Source: Prevotellaceae bacterium (GTDB lineage Bacteria > Bacteroidota > Bacteroidia > Bacteroidales > UBA932). Taken from it: a DNA stretch of 5,794 bases. Below the pieces are notes generated by a model. That model saw only the letters and a program-made list of their open reading frames with translations, did not search any database and was not told the DNA's origin. Positions 1-5,794 of this stretch are shown here, one piece after another (positions within the stretch are counted from its first letter, which is position 1; each line of letters opens with the position of its first letter). Where the stretch lies: the NCBI GenBank assembly GCA_031259655.1, contig JAIRLF010000278.1:1-5794 (forward strand). Reading direction: 5' to 3'. Both the position numbers and the translations under genes were made by a program.

Positions 1-2
1 AT

Positions 3-33
3 TTTGCTGTTTCGGCATTAATAAATAACTTTG
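3..33 (+). promoter_or_regulatory. Bacteroidota-type promoter for the YD-repeat gene (and probably bioF-bioG)
   Basis: Seen: TTTG at 3-6, a 19-bp spacer, then TAACTTTG at 26-33. This exactly fits the primary sigma-factor consensus of Bacteroidota (TTTG at -33, 19-21 bp, TAnnTTTG at -7). Transcription should start a few bases after position 33, about 37-40, leaving a leader of only about 5-8 nt before the ATG at 45, or about 14-17 nt before the in-frame ATG at 54. No comparable promoter was seen in the 23-nt gap before bioF or just upstream of bioG, so this site may drive all three genes. Confidence 0.75.
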
Positions 34-44
34 TGCATTAAAAA

Positions 45-872
45 ATGAAGTATATGAATTTGATAAAGAATTTTACAGCAGGATTATTTTCCTTATTTAC
101 AATCGTTTCCTTTGCTCAACATTTCGATTGCAAGGAGATGGGATTGAAAGGAAATGTGAAAAACATCAGCGAAACGCAGTATAAATTGAATGAGATTAAC
201 CCCGGTTTGAACGAGGTGTTGCTAACAAAATTTTCGTTCGATAAAAATTGCAGGAAAAGAGAAGAGATTACTACCGATGTAGGCGGTGAGATTAAAAACC
301 GGCATGTTGTAACATACGATAAATCGGGAAACATCGCTTCCGAAAACAAGGAGACGCCGACCGTCAAAGGTTATTTCAACACAAAATACCGATATGACGC
401 CAACAAGCGGCTGTCGAAAAAAGAAGTAAGTTCGAGCGGCAAACTTTTTGCAACTCATGTCTACCATTACGACGACAGCGGAAACGTAGCCAAAAGAGAA
501 ATCAAAAAAAAGTCCGGATACGATATTTACGACGAAGAGTTTGAATATAAATACGACGAAAAGAACAGACTTGTCGAAGAAACCCATCGCGACGGCAAAA
601 AATACAACCGGATTGTATACGTATACAACGATAAAGACCAACTCGTTCGACGTGCGGAACATAACGAGCGGGGCGGAATCACTTACGAAACGGATTATAC
701 CTACGACGAACTCGATAATTTAAGCGCCGAAACGTCGGCTTACCGCGGAACCCCGACGTTTAACTATTCGTATGTGTATGAGTATGACAATCAAGGAAAC
801 TGGATAAACAAACGTTCGCTTTCCGACAACAAAACCTTCTCGTTGCAAATCCGGGTGATTACCTATTATTAA
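45..872 (+). CDS. Exported YD/RHS-like repeat protein, function unknown
   Basis: A 275-residue protein with an N-terminal signal peptide: a short basic start, a hydrophobic stretch at about 12-23, and a likely signal peptidase I site after SFA (24/25). There is no lipobox cysteine, so it should be periplasmic, surface-associated or secreted rather than a lipoprotein. The rest is about eight degenerate repeats of 24-28 residues, each of the form YD-x-x-G/N-x-L/V followed by charged residues. They begin near 65 (FDKNCR), 91, 117, 142, 170, 194 (YN), 220 and 247, and the chain ends in TYY. This is the YD-repeat pattern of RHS/wall-associated proteins, which form beta-strand shells, but the chain is far too short for a full RHS shell and has no toxin domain. 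The ATG at 45 is the longest start. The ATG at 54 (residue 4) also keeps the signal peptide and sits better relative to the predicted transcription start. Only 23 nt separate it from bioF, suggesting co-transcription. Its function cannot be inferred. Being a gene is highly likely, and the repeat assignment is good. Confidence 0.85.
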   Translation: MKYMNLIKNFTAGLFSLFTIVSFAQHFDCKEMGLKGNVKNISETQYKLNEINPGLNEVLLTKFSFDKNCRKREEITTDVGGEIKNRHVVTYDKSGNIASENKETPTVKGYFNTKYRYDANKRLSKKEVSSSGKLFATHVYHYDDSGNVAKREIKKKSGYDIYDEEFEYKYDEKNRLVEETHRDGKKYNRIVYVYNDKDQLVRRAEHNERGGITYETDYTYDELDNLSAETSAYRGTPTFNYSYVYEYDNQGNWINKRSLSDNKTFSLQIRVITYY

Positions 873-884
873 TATCGCGATTCC

Positions 885-890
885 GGAGAA
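885..890 (+). promoter_or_regulatory. Shine-Dalgarno-like site of bioF
   Basis: GGAGAA lies 5 nt before the ATG at 896. Strong purine-rich sites are not the rule in Bacteroidota, so this one helps fix the bioF start. It also suggests that bioF can be translated independently of the upstream gene on a shared transcript. Confidence 0.5.
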
Positions 891-895
891 AACAG

Positions 896-2023
896 ATGCT
901 CGACAGGTTAAAAGATATCGAAAACAAAGGGTTGTTGAGGGAATTGAAATTGCTGCGTCAGGATGGCGTTTACCTCGAATACAACGGGAAACGCTATCTC
1001 AATCTTTCGTCCAATGATTATTTGGGGATTGCGGGTATCAAAGATTTTCAGCGGGAATTTTTCGCCGAACTCGATACTGACGCTTTCGTTATGGGAGCTT
1101 TGTCTTCGCGTTTGCTGACGGGGAATAATGAATGCGCAGAGAACCTCGAAAACTATCTTTCGGGATTATACGGCAAAGAATGTCTCGTATATAATTCGGG
1201 GTATCACGCAAATGTGGGAATCCTGCCGGCTGTCGTGGAAAGAAACGACCTGATTGTCGCCGACAGGCTTGTGCACGCAAGTATAATCGACGGAATCAGA
1301 TTGTGCAATTGCGAAATGAAACGCTATAAGCACAACGATTATAACGACCTTGAACGGATACTGGAACAGTATGCCGGCAAATATAAATCGGTTTACATCG
1401 TTACCGAGAGCATTTTCAGTATGGACGGCGACACGGCTAACCTCGAGCGTCTTGTTGAAATCAAAGACAGGTATCGGGCAAAACTGTATGTCGACGAAGC
1501 TCACGCTTTCGGCGTAGCGGGCGAATCGGGTTTAGGCTGCGCGCATCATCTTCGGCTCGTTCACAGAATTGAATATCTTGTCTGCACTCTGGGAAAGGCG
1601 GGCGCGTCGGAAGGCGCTTTCGTCGTTTGCGATGCCGTGACAAAACGCTGGCTGATTAACAAGTCGAGAACATTGATTTTCACTACTGCTACTCCGCCCG
1701 TCAACATCCTGTGGACGCACTTCGTCATCAAACGAATCGTAAACATGAAAAAAGAACGCGAACATCTCCGGCAAATAACGGAACGCCTGAGAAACAAACT
1801 TGCAGGGCATAATATCCTTGGCGACACTCATATAATTCCCATAGTGACGGGCGAAAACGACAAGTGTATCAGCCTCGCGGCGAAAATGCAGTCGAAAGGA
1901 ATATGGGCGATGCCGGTACGCTATCCGTCGGTGCCACGGGGACAGGCAAGAATACGCCTTTCGCTGACTGCCGCTATGTCGAACGAACAAACAGACTTGG
2001 TTTATGAAAGTGTTTTGGCATAA
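896..2023 (+). CDS. bioF: 8-amino-7-oxononanoate synthase (BioF), biotin biosynthesis
   Basis: A cytosolic PLP enzyme of the alpha-oxoamine synthase family (fold type I aminotransferase). It joins pimeloyl-ACP and L-alanine, releasing CO2 and ACP, to make 8-amino-7-oxononanoate. At 375 residues it is close to the usual 380-390. Family landmarks in order: LNLSSNDYLG at 35-44; GALSSRLLTG at 67-76; YNSGYHANVG at 99-108; H127 in DRLVHASIIDG (expected to stack on PLP); ESIFSMDGD at 171-179; DEAHAFGVAGESGLG at 200-214, with D200 facing the PLP nitrogen and H203; TLGKAGASEGA at 231-241, with K234 as the Schiff-base lysine; TTATPP at 263-268; and VPRGQARIRLSLTAA near the C terminus. Glycine C-acetyltransferase (Kbl) and other family members look similar, but the overlapping bioG settles the choice. 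The start is supported by GGAGAA 5 nt upstream. The gene follows the YD-repeat gene by 23 nt and overlaps bioG by 20 nt. All expected catalytic residues are present. Confidence 0.95.
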   Translation: MLDRLKDIENKGLLRELKLLRQDGVYLEYNGKRYLNLSSNDYLGIAGIKDFQREFFAELDTDAFVMGALSSRLLTGNNECAENLENYLSGLYGKECLVYNSGYHANVGILPAVVERNDLIVADRLVHASIIDGIRLCNCEMKRYKHNDYNDLERILEQYAGKYKSVYIVTESIFSMDGDTANLERLVEIKDRYRAKLYVDEAHAFGVAGESGLGCAHHLRLVHRIEYLVCTLGKAGASEGAFVVCDAVTKRWLINKSRTLIFTTATPPVNILWTHFVIKRIVNMKKEREHLRQITERLRNKLAGHNILGDTHIIPIVTGENDKCISLAAKMQSKGIWAMPVRYPSVPRGQARIRLSLTAAMSNEQTDLVYESVLA

Positions 2024-2654
2024 AAACGGGGACAATAAACAGCTTTTGTTGCTTTTCAACGGTTGGGGGTTCGACTGGAAAACGTTCCGAAAGGTAGACA
2101 TCCCACACCATGACGTCGCGTCGGTTTACGACTATACGGACGTAGAGCCCGAACAGTTTGAGTTCACGAAGTTATATGCCGAAGTGAAAGTCGTTGCATG
2201 GTCGTACGGGGTTTTTATTGCGGATTTTTATTCGAACTGCATATCTAACGTGACGAAAGCAATCGCTATCAACGGCTCAACAACTCCTGTCGACAACAGC
2301 AAAGGTATTCCGTTGGCAACGTTTCTTGCGACGATGAAATCGTTCAACGCCGAAAACCGTATAAAATTCTATTTGCGTATAGCCGGAGGGCTGTCGGCTT
2401 ACAAACGGATTGCCGATAATCTGCCCGACAGAGACGCCGAAAACCAACTCGCCGAACTGAAATCTCTGTACAAACTGTCGCAGGAAGACCGACAAAACGG
2501 CTTAGACTGGAGTATCGCTATCGTTTCGACTCAAGACAAAATTTTCCCGCTCGTCAATATGAAAAACGCCTGGGGCAATAAGGCTGTAACTGTCGAAGGC
2601 GAACATTATCCCGACTTCGAAACCATGATAAACTCAGCCTTATTAAATAAATAA
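2004..2654 (+). CDS. bioG: Pimeloyl-ACP methyl ester carboxylesterase, BioG type (DUF452)
   Basis: A 216-residue cytosolic esterase of the degenerate alpha/beta-hydrolase family BioG. It cleaves the methyl ester of pimeloyl-ACP after the BioC-started chain extension, ending the synthesis stage and giving BioF its substrate; it plays the role BioH has in E. coli. Visible: a first core strand and oxyanion region LLLLFNGWGFDW at 14-25; the nucleophile elbow VVAWSYGVFIAD at 63-74, with S67 as the likely nucleophile; the family segment AINGSTTPVDNSKGIP at 88-103; TQDKIFP at 176-182, with D178 a candidate acid (D142 or D144 are alternatives I cannot exclude); and EGEHYPDF at 198-205, with H201 the likely catalytic histidine. 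Length fits the family (about 210-220). The ATG at 2004 lies inside the end of bioF with a 20-nt overlap and no clear Shine-Dalgarno site, so translation is probably coupled to bioF. bioC, often adjacent or even fused to bioG in Bacteroidota, does not follow. Confidence 0.92.
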   Translation: MKVFWHKNGDNKQLLLLFNGWGFDWKTFRKVDIPHHDVASVYDYTDVEPEQFEFTKLYAEVKVVAWSYGVFIADFYSNCISNVTKAIAINGSTTPVDNSKGIPLATFLATMKSFNAENRIKFYLRIAGGLSAYKRIADNLPDRDAENQLAELKSLYKLSQEDRQNGLDWSIAIVSTQDKIFPLVNMKNAWGNKAVTVEGEHYPDFETMINSALLNK

Positions 2655-2689
2655 GTAAATGAATTGACTTCTACTGATTTTCAATAATG

Positions 2690-2730
2690 CGTCCATATCT
2701 GCGTCGCATATACATCCATATACGCGACGC
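2690..2730. repeat. Degenerate direct repeat with 23-nt period, overlapping the hairpin
   Basis: The 18-nt stretch 2690-2707 matches 2713-2730 at 14 of 18 positions. Both contain TCCATAT followed by a GCG and a CGC block. Because the second copy also supplies the right arm of the hairpin, the region looks like a partly duplicated palindromic unit. It could be a remnant of a small intergenic repeat or chance similarity in a short low-complexity gap. Confidence 0.35.
2701..2730 (-). terminator. Hairpin between convergent bioG and gcvP, probable transcript 3' end
   Basis: Arms 2701-2712 (GCGTCGCATATA) and 2719-2730 (TATACGCGACGC) pair over 12 positions around a 6-nt loop. The one irregular position is A2708 with C2723: this is a mismatch in the + strand RNA but a G-U wobble in the - strand RNA, so the structure is best formed by the gcvP transcript, whose stop codon lies about 20 nt before it. 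No T-run follows on either strand, so it is not a classic intrinsic terminator. It may instead protect the 3' end or mark termination for both genes. Confidence 0.5.
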
Positions 2731-2749
2731 GCGTATTTCACCGTATGGT

Positions 2750-5575
2750 TTATGCTTTATTGCTTACGACTAAATTTCTGTCGCCGTATCCGTTATCTAC
2801 GCGTGCCGATGCAGGCCAGAATTTATTCTCTGCAATCCACAGCAGAGGGAACGCGGCTTGTTGGCGGCTGTATAAATGCGTCCATTCGTCGTCGGCGACT
2901 TCGCACATTGTATGCGGAGACATTTTCAGCGGATTATCGTTTTTGTCCAGTTTGCCGGATTTGACGTCTTCGCACTCCTGCTTTATGGCAAGCATTGCTT
3001 CGATAAACCGGTCTAATTCCTGTTTCGATTCGCTCTCGGTAGGCTCTATCATGAGAGTGTTGACGACAGGAAACGACAGCGTCGGCGCATGAAAACCGAA
3101 ATCCATCAGACGTTTCGCTATGTCCGTAGCATCGACGCCGTATACCTTTGCGAAGTCGCGCACGTCGATAATACATTCGTGAGCAACGTATCCCGTTTCG
3201 CCTGTATAGAGAGTTTGATACGCCGGCTCTAACTTCTTCGAGAGATAGTTAGCGTTCAATATTGCGACTTCGGTAGCTTTGCGCAGCCCTTCGGCGCCAA
3301 GCATTTTGATATATCCGTATGTGATTGCGAGGATAAAAGCGCTTCCGTAGGGCGATGCCGACACAGCGCCGCCTGTTCCGCCGACTTTCACGACCGGATG
3401 AGAAGGGAGAAATGGCTCCAAATGCTTCGCAACGCAGACGGGACCTTCGCCGGGACCGCCGCCGCCGTGAGGAATAGCAAACGTCTTGTGCAAATTGAGA
3501 TGACAAACGTCGGCGCCTATAAATCCGGGACTTGTAAGCCCTACCTGAGCGTTCATATTTGCTCCGTCCATATAGACCTGACCTCCGTTTTCGTGGATGA
3601 GGGCGACAATCGTACGGATTGCGCTTTCGAACACTCCATGCGTCGACGGGTAAGTGAGCATCATGCACGACAGACGTTCTTTGTTTTTCTCCGCTTTATC
3701 TTTCAGATCGGCGAGGTTAATATTTCCCTTTTCGTCGCATCCCACGGTAACGATTTCCATACCCGCCATGGCTGCGCTTGCCGGGTTTGTCCCGTGAGCC
3801 GACGAAGGTATCAACGCCACGTTGCGGCGTCCTTCGCCTCGGCTGATGTGATATTGCCGGATAACTAACAATCCGGCGTATTCTCCTCCGGCGCCCGAAT
3901 TGGGTTGAAACGACACCCCGCTGAAACCGGTGATTTCGGCAAGGTCTTTAGCCAAATCGGATATAAGTTCGTGATAGCCTGCCGCCTGTTCGACGGGAAC
4001 AAACGGATGGACGCCGCACATCTCGGGCAAACTCAACGGCAGCATCTCCGCCGCCGAATTGAGTTTCATCGTACACGAACCTAAGGAAATCATACTGTGA
4101 GTAAGCGATATATCCCGACGTTCCAGCTTTTTGATATAACGCATTAATTCGGTTTCCGATTTATACCGGTTAAATACCGGTTGAGTGAGGAACGGACTTT
4201 TGCGAACAAATACGGGCGCGAAACCGGGGGATTTGGTTTCGGGACAGCCTCCGCTTTCCGTCTTCTCGACGCCGAAAATCGACAGAATAACGCGAACTTC
4301 GCTGCATACGGTCAATTCGTCGAAACTGATGCGGACGTGTTGCGAATCGGGATAAAAGAAGTTGATTTGTTGCGCCAGAGCCGCTTTTTTAATCGGCTCA
4401 ATCGAATCGACTTCTATTTCGATTGTGTCGAAGAAATTTTCGGCGGTAAGTTTATATCCTGCCTGTTTCAGACAGCGAGCCGTTTTGCAGGCATATTGAT
4501 GAGCGTTCATGGCGATTTGCTCTATGCCTTCGCTGCCGTGATATACGGCGTACATTCCCGCCATAGTAGCGAGCAAAGCCTGTGCGGTACAGATGTTTGA
4601 GGTTGCTTTTTCGCGTTTGATATGCTGTTCGCGAGTTTGGAGAGCCATCCGAAAAGCCGTCTTCCCGCGTCGGTCTATCGATACTCCGATGATTCGCCCG
4701 GGCATGTTTCGTTTGAACGCGTCTTTTGTAGCCATATATCCTGCCGACGGACCTCCGAATCCCAAAGGGATGCCGAAACGCTGAGCGCTTCCCACGACGA
4801 TGTCCGCGCCCCATTCGCCCGGAGGAGTCAATAGCGCAAGCGACAAAATATCGGCGGCGACAGTCACAAGAATTTCTTTCTCATGAGCTTTTACGCAGAA
4901 GTTTTTATAATCGCAGATTTCGCCGTTAGCGCCCGGATACTGAACCACAACCCCAAAAACCTTGTCGTGCAGTTCGTATTCGTCGAATTTCCCCGTCTCG
5001 ACGGTAATTCCAAGCGGAGTGGCGCGGGTAACAATCACTTCGCGCGTTTGCGGGAAGACGTTTTCGTCGACAAACACCACGTTTTTACCTTCTTTCACTG
5101 CGGCTCTCGACCTCAATTCGTACATCATGCGCATAGCTTCGGCGGCGGCGGTCGACTCGTCGAGCAACGAGCAGTTTGCTATTTCCATACCTGTCAGGCT
5201 GATAATCATCGTTTGAAAATTGATTAGCGCTTCCAGCCGTCCCTGCGATATTTCGGCTTGATAAGGCGTATACGAGGTATACCAACTTGGGTTTTCGAAG
5301 ATGTTTCGCAAAATAACGGCAGGAGTAGCAGTGCGATAAAACCCCATTCCAATCATAGAGCGGAATATCTTGTTTTTAGAAGCTATTGCACGGATTTTCT
5401 CCAAATAAGCATTTTCACTCAACGGCGCATCCAGATTCAATGGTTTATCGAGACGGATATCGGAAGGGATAATCTTTCCGATTAATTCATCCATCGATTT
5501 TACGCCCGTAGCGTTCAACATTTCGGCTATCTCCTCTTTCCGAGGTCCATTATGACGGTCTATAAACTGATACAT
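2750..5575 (-). CDS. gcvP: Glycine dehydrogenase (decarboxylating), P-protein of the glycine cleavage system
   Basis: A PLP enzyme that decarboxylates glycine and passes the aminomethyl group to the lipoyl arm of H-protein (GcvH); with GcvT and lipoamide dehydrogenase this yields CO2, ammonia, NADH and methylene-tetrahydrofolate. It is cytosolic. With the ATG at 5575 it has 941 residues, the usual size of the single-chain form in which GcvPA and GcvPB are fused. The N-terminal half (about 1-440, no PLP lysine) shows RHNGP at 7-11, GMGFY at 76-80, TPYQAEISQG at 103-112 and GSAQRFGIPLGFGGP at 262-276. The C-terminal catalytic half shows SCTMKLN at 500-506, PNSGAGGEY at 558-566, SAHGTNP at 592-598, MDGANMNAQVG at 669-679, HLNLHKTF at 692-699 with K697 the PLP lysine, the glycine loop GGGGPG at 704-709, and GGTGG at 732-736. 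A TTG at 5581 would add two residues; I prefer the ATG because MYQFIDRHNGP is a natural family start. No gcvT or gcvH is present here, and no glycine-riboswitch-like leader was seen. Residue E710 in the glycine loop is usually hydrophobic in homologues I recall. Confidence 0.97.
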   Translation of the reverse strand: MYQFIDRHNGPRKEEIAEMLNATGVKSMDELIGKIIPSDIRLDKPLNLDAPLSENAYLEKIRAIASKNKIFRSMIGMGFYRTATPAVILRNIFENPSWYTSYTPYQAEISQGRLEALINFQTMIISLTGMEIANCSLLDESTAAAEAMRMMYELRSRAAVKEGKNVVFVDENVFPQTREVIVTRATPLGITVETGKFDEYELHDKVFGVVVQYPGANGEICDYKNFCVKAHEKEILVTVAADILSLALLTPPGEWGADIVVGSAQRFGIPLGFGGPSAGYMATKDAFKRNMPGRIIGVSIDRRGKTAFRMALQTREQHIKREKATSNICTAQALLATMAGMYAVYHGSEGIEQIAMNAHQYACKTARCLKQAGYKLTAENFFDTIEIEVDSIEPIKKAALAQQINFFYPDSQHVRISFDELTVCSEVRVILSIFGVEKTESGGCPETKSPGFAPVFVRKSPFLTQPVFNRYKSETELMRYIKKLERRDISLTHSMISLGSCTMKLNSAAEMLPLSLPEMCGVHPFVPVEQAAGYHELISDLAKDLAEITGFSGVSFQPNSGAGGEYAGLLVIRQYHISRGEGRRNVALIPSSAHGTNPASAAMAGMEIVTVGCDEKGNINLADLKDKAEKNKERLSCMMLTYPSTHGVFESAIRTIVALIHENGGQVYMDGANMNAQVGLTSPGFIGADVCHLNLHKTFAIPHGGGGPGEGPVCVAKHLEPFLPSHPVVKVGGTGGAVSASPYGSAFILAITYGYIKMLGAEGLRKATEVAILNANYLSKKLEPAYQTLYTGETGYVAHECIIDVRDFAKVYGVDATDIAKRLMDFGFHAPTLSFPVVNTLMIEPTESESKQELDRFIEAMLAIKQECEDVKSGKLDKNDNPLKMSPHTMCEVADDEWTHLYSRQQAAFPLLWIAENKFWPASARVDNGYGDRNLVVSNKA

Positions 5576-5602
5576 ACTCAATTAATGTTTTATAATCAGA
5601 TA

Positions 5603-5610
5603 CAAATATA
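5603..5610 (-). promoter_or_regulatory. Probable -7 element of the gcvP promoter
   Basis: On the - strand this reads TATATTTG, an exact match to the Bacteroidota -7 consensus TAnnTTTG. Transcription would begin near 5596-5598, giving a leader of about 21-23 nt before the ATG at 5575. No TTTG or TTG is found 19-21 bp further upstream, where a -33 element should be; that position falls in the heptamer repeat array. The leader is too short for a riboswitch, and no Shine-Dalgarno site is visible before the ATG. Confidence 0.55.
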
Positions 5611-5620
5611 CTCACTTTTT

Positions 5621-5655
5621 TGATTGTTGATTGTTGATTTTTGATTGTAGATTCG
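5621..5655. repeat. 7-bp tandem repeat (TGATTGT) in the gcvP promoter region
   Basis: Read on the + strand the units are TGATTGT (5621-5627), TGATTGT (5628-5634), TGATTTT (5635-5641), TGATTGT (5642-5648) and a decayed AGATTCG (5649-5655). On the gcvP coding strand this is ACAATCA repeated. The array begins 10 bp upstream of the predicted -7 element and covers the place of the missing -33 element. It may be a simple-sequence tract prone to copy-number change or a set of binding sites. Similar TTGATTG-type tracts are, from memory, common between genes in Bacteroidota. Confidence 0.7.
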
Positions 5656-5794
5656 GAACTCCTATACTATATCGTAAACTAAACCAAAATAGAATGAAGA
5701 AAGTTTAAGATTTATAAGTATTTAATATATTCATGTAATAATGGATTATAGCATTCTCTCGCAAAATAGAAAGTGACAAATTTTCGCGACATCA
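5656..5794. other. AT-rich intergenic stretch, no gene seen
   Basis: No open frame of useful length on either strand; for example, the ATG at 5694 is followed by a stop after four codons. No TAnnTTTG element, tRNA or convincing hairpin was seen. A 10-mer, CAAAATAGAA, occurs at 5685-5694 and again at 5762-5771, which is unremarkable in sequence this AT-rich. The stretch is probably the shared upstream region between gcvP and a gene beyond the window. Confidence 0.5.

Noticed and set aside
222..662. 146-codon open frame on the - strand opposite the YD-repeat gene
   Set aside because: Its phenylalanine- and valine-rich sequence is the mirror of the lysine- and tyrosine/aspartate-rich repeats on the other strand; it is not an independent gene.
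45..872. Possible RHS polymorphic toxin or contact-dependent system
   Set aside because: The protein is only 275 residues, lacks the RHS core motif and a C-terminal toxin domain, and no immunity gene follows; the next gene is bioF.
874..881. ATCGCGAT palindrome in the gap before bioF, considered as a biotin-repressor operator
   Set aside because: An 8-bp palindrome is likely by chance, and it does not resemble the long split BirA operator (TTGTAAACC with its inverted partner).
1532..2101. 189-codon open frame on the - strand opposite bioF and bioG
   Set aside because: It lies across two well-supported genes, shows no family resemblance or domain pattern, and has a composition typical of an antisense shadow.
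2745..3092. 115-codon + strand frame, with other + strand frames through 5485, opposite gcvP
   Set aside because: All are antisense to a conserved gcvP with every expected motif; they have no promoter, ribosome site or recognisable domain.
5685..5771. Repeated 10-mer CAAAATAGAA at 5685-5694 and 5762-5771
   Set aside because: Two copies of an A-rich 10-mer in AT-rich sequence are weak evidence, and no symmetry or longer match surrounds them.
5582..5794. Glycine riboswitch upstream of gcvP
   Set aside because: The predicted leader is only about 22 nt, and no conserved aptamer cores or paired arms were seen further upstream.

Overview
This window looks like an ordinary chromosomal segment of a member of the Bacteroidota, probably Bacteroidales. 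The main clues are a textbook Bacteroidota promoter (TTTG, 19 bp, TAnnTTTG) at the left edge, a second exact TAnnTTTG element upstream of the reverse-strand gene, little use of Shine-Dalgarno sequences, AT-rich gaps around more GC-balanced genes, and the bioF-bioG pairing common in that phylum. The species cannot be named from the sequence alone.

The left part (1-2654, + strand) is a probable three-gene transcription unit. A promoter at 3-33 is followed by a gene for a small exported protein made of about eight YD/RHS-like repeats (45-872, function unknown). After a 23-nt gap comes bioF (896-2023), for 8-amino-7-oxononanoate synthase. bioG (2004-2654), for pimeloyl-ACP methyl ester esterase, overlaps the end of bioF by 20 nt. 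BioG releases pimeloyl-ACP and BioF condenses it with alanine, so the two enzymes catalyse consecutive steps at the start of biotin ring assembly. No bioC, bioA, bioD or bioB is present here.

The centre (2655-2749) is a short convergent gap. It holds a 12-bp hairpin that pairs better in the reverse-strand RNA, and a degenerate 23-nt direct repeat overlapping it.

The right part (2750-5575, - strand) is a complete gcvP, for the single-chain glycine decarboxylase (P-protein) of the glycine cleavage system. Its promoter has a good -7 element but no recognisable -33 element. A 7-bp tandem repeat (TGATTGT, about five units) covers that position instead. The remaining 5656-5794 is AT-rich, with no gene seen.

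I found no mobile element, CRISPR array, tRNA/rRNA or clear undescribed system. The points most worth a second look are the exported YD-repeat protein transcribed ahead of biotin genes, the incomplete biotin cluster, and the heptamer array in the gcvP promoter.
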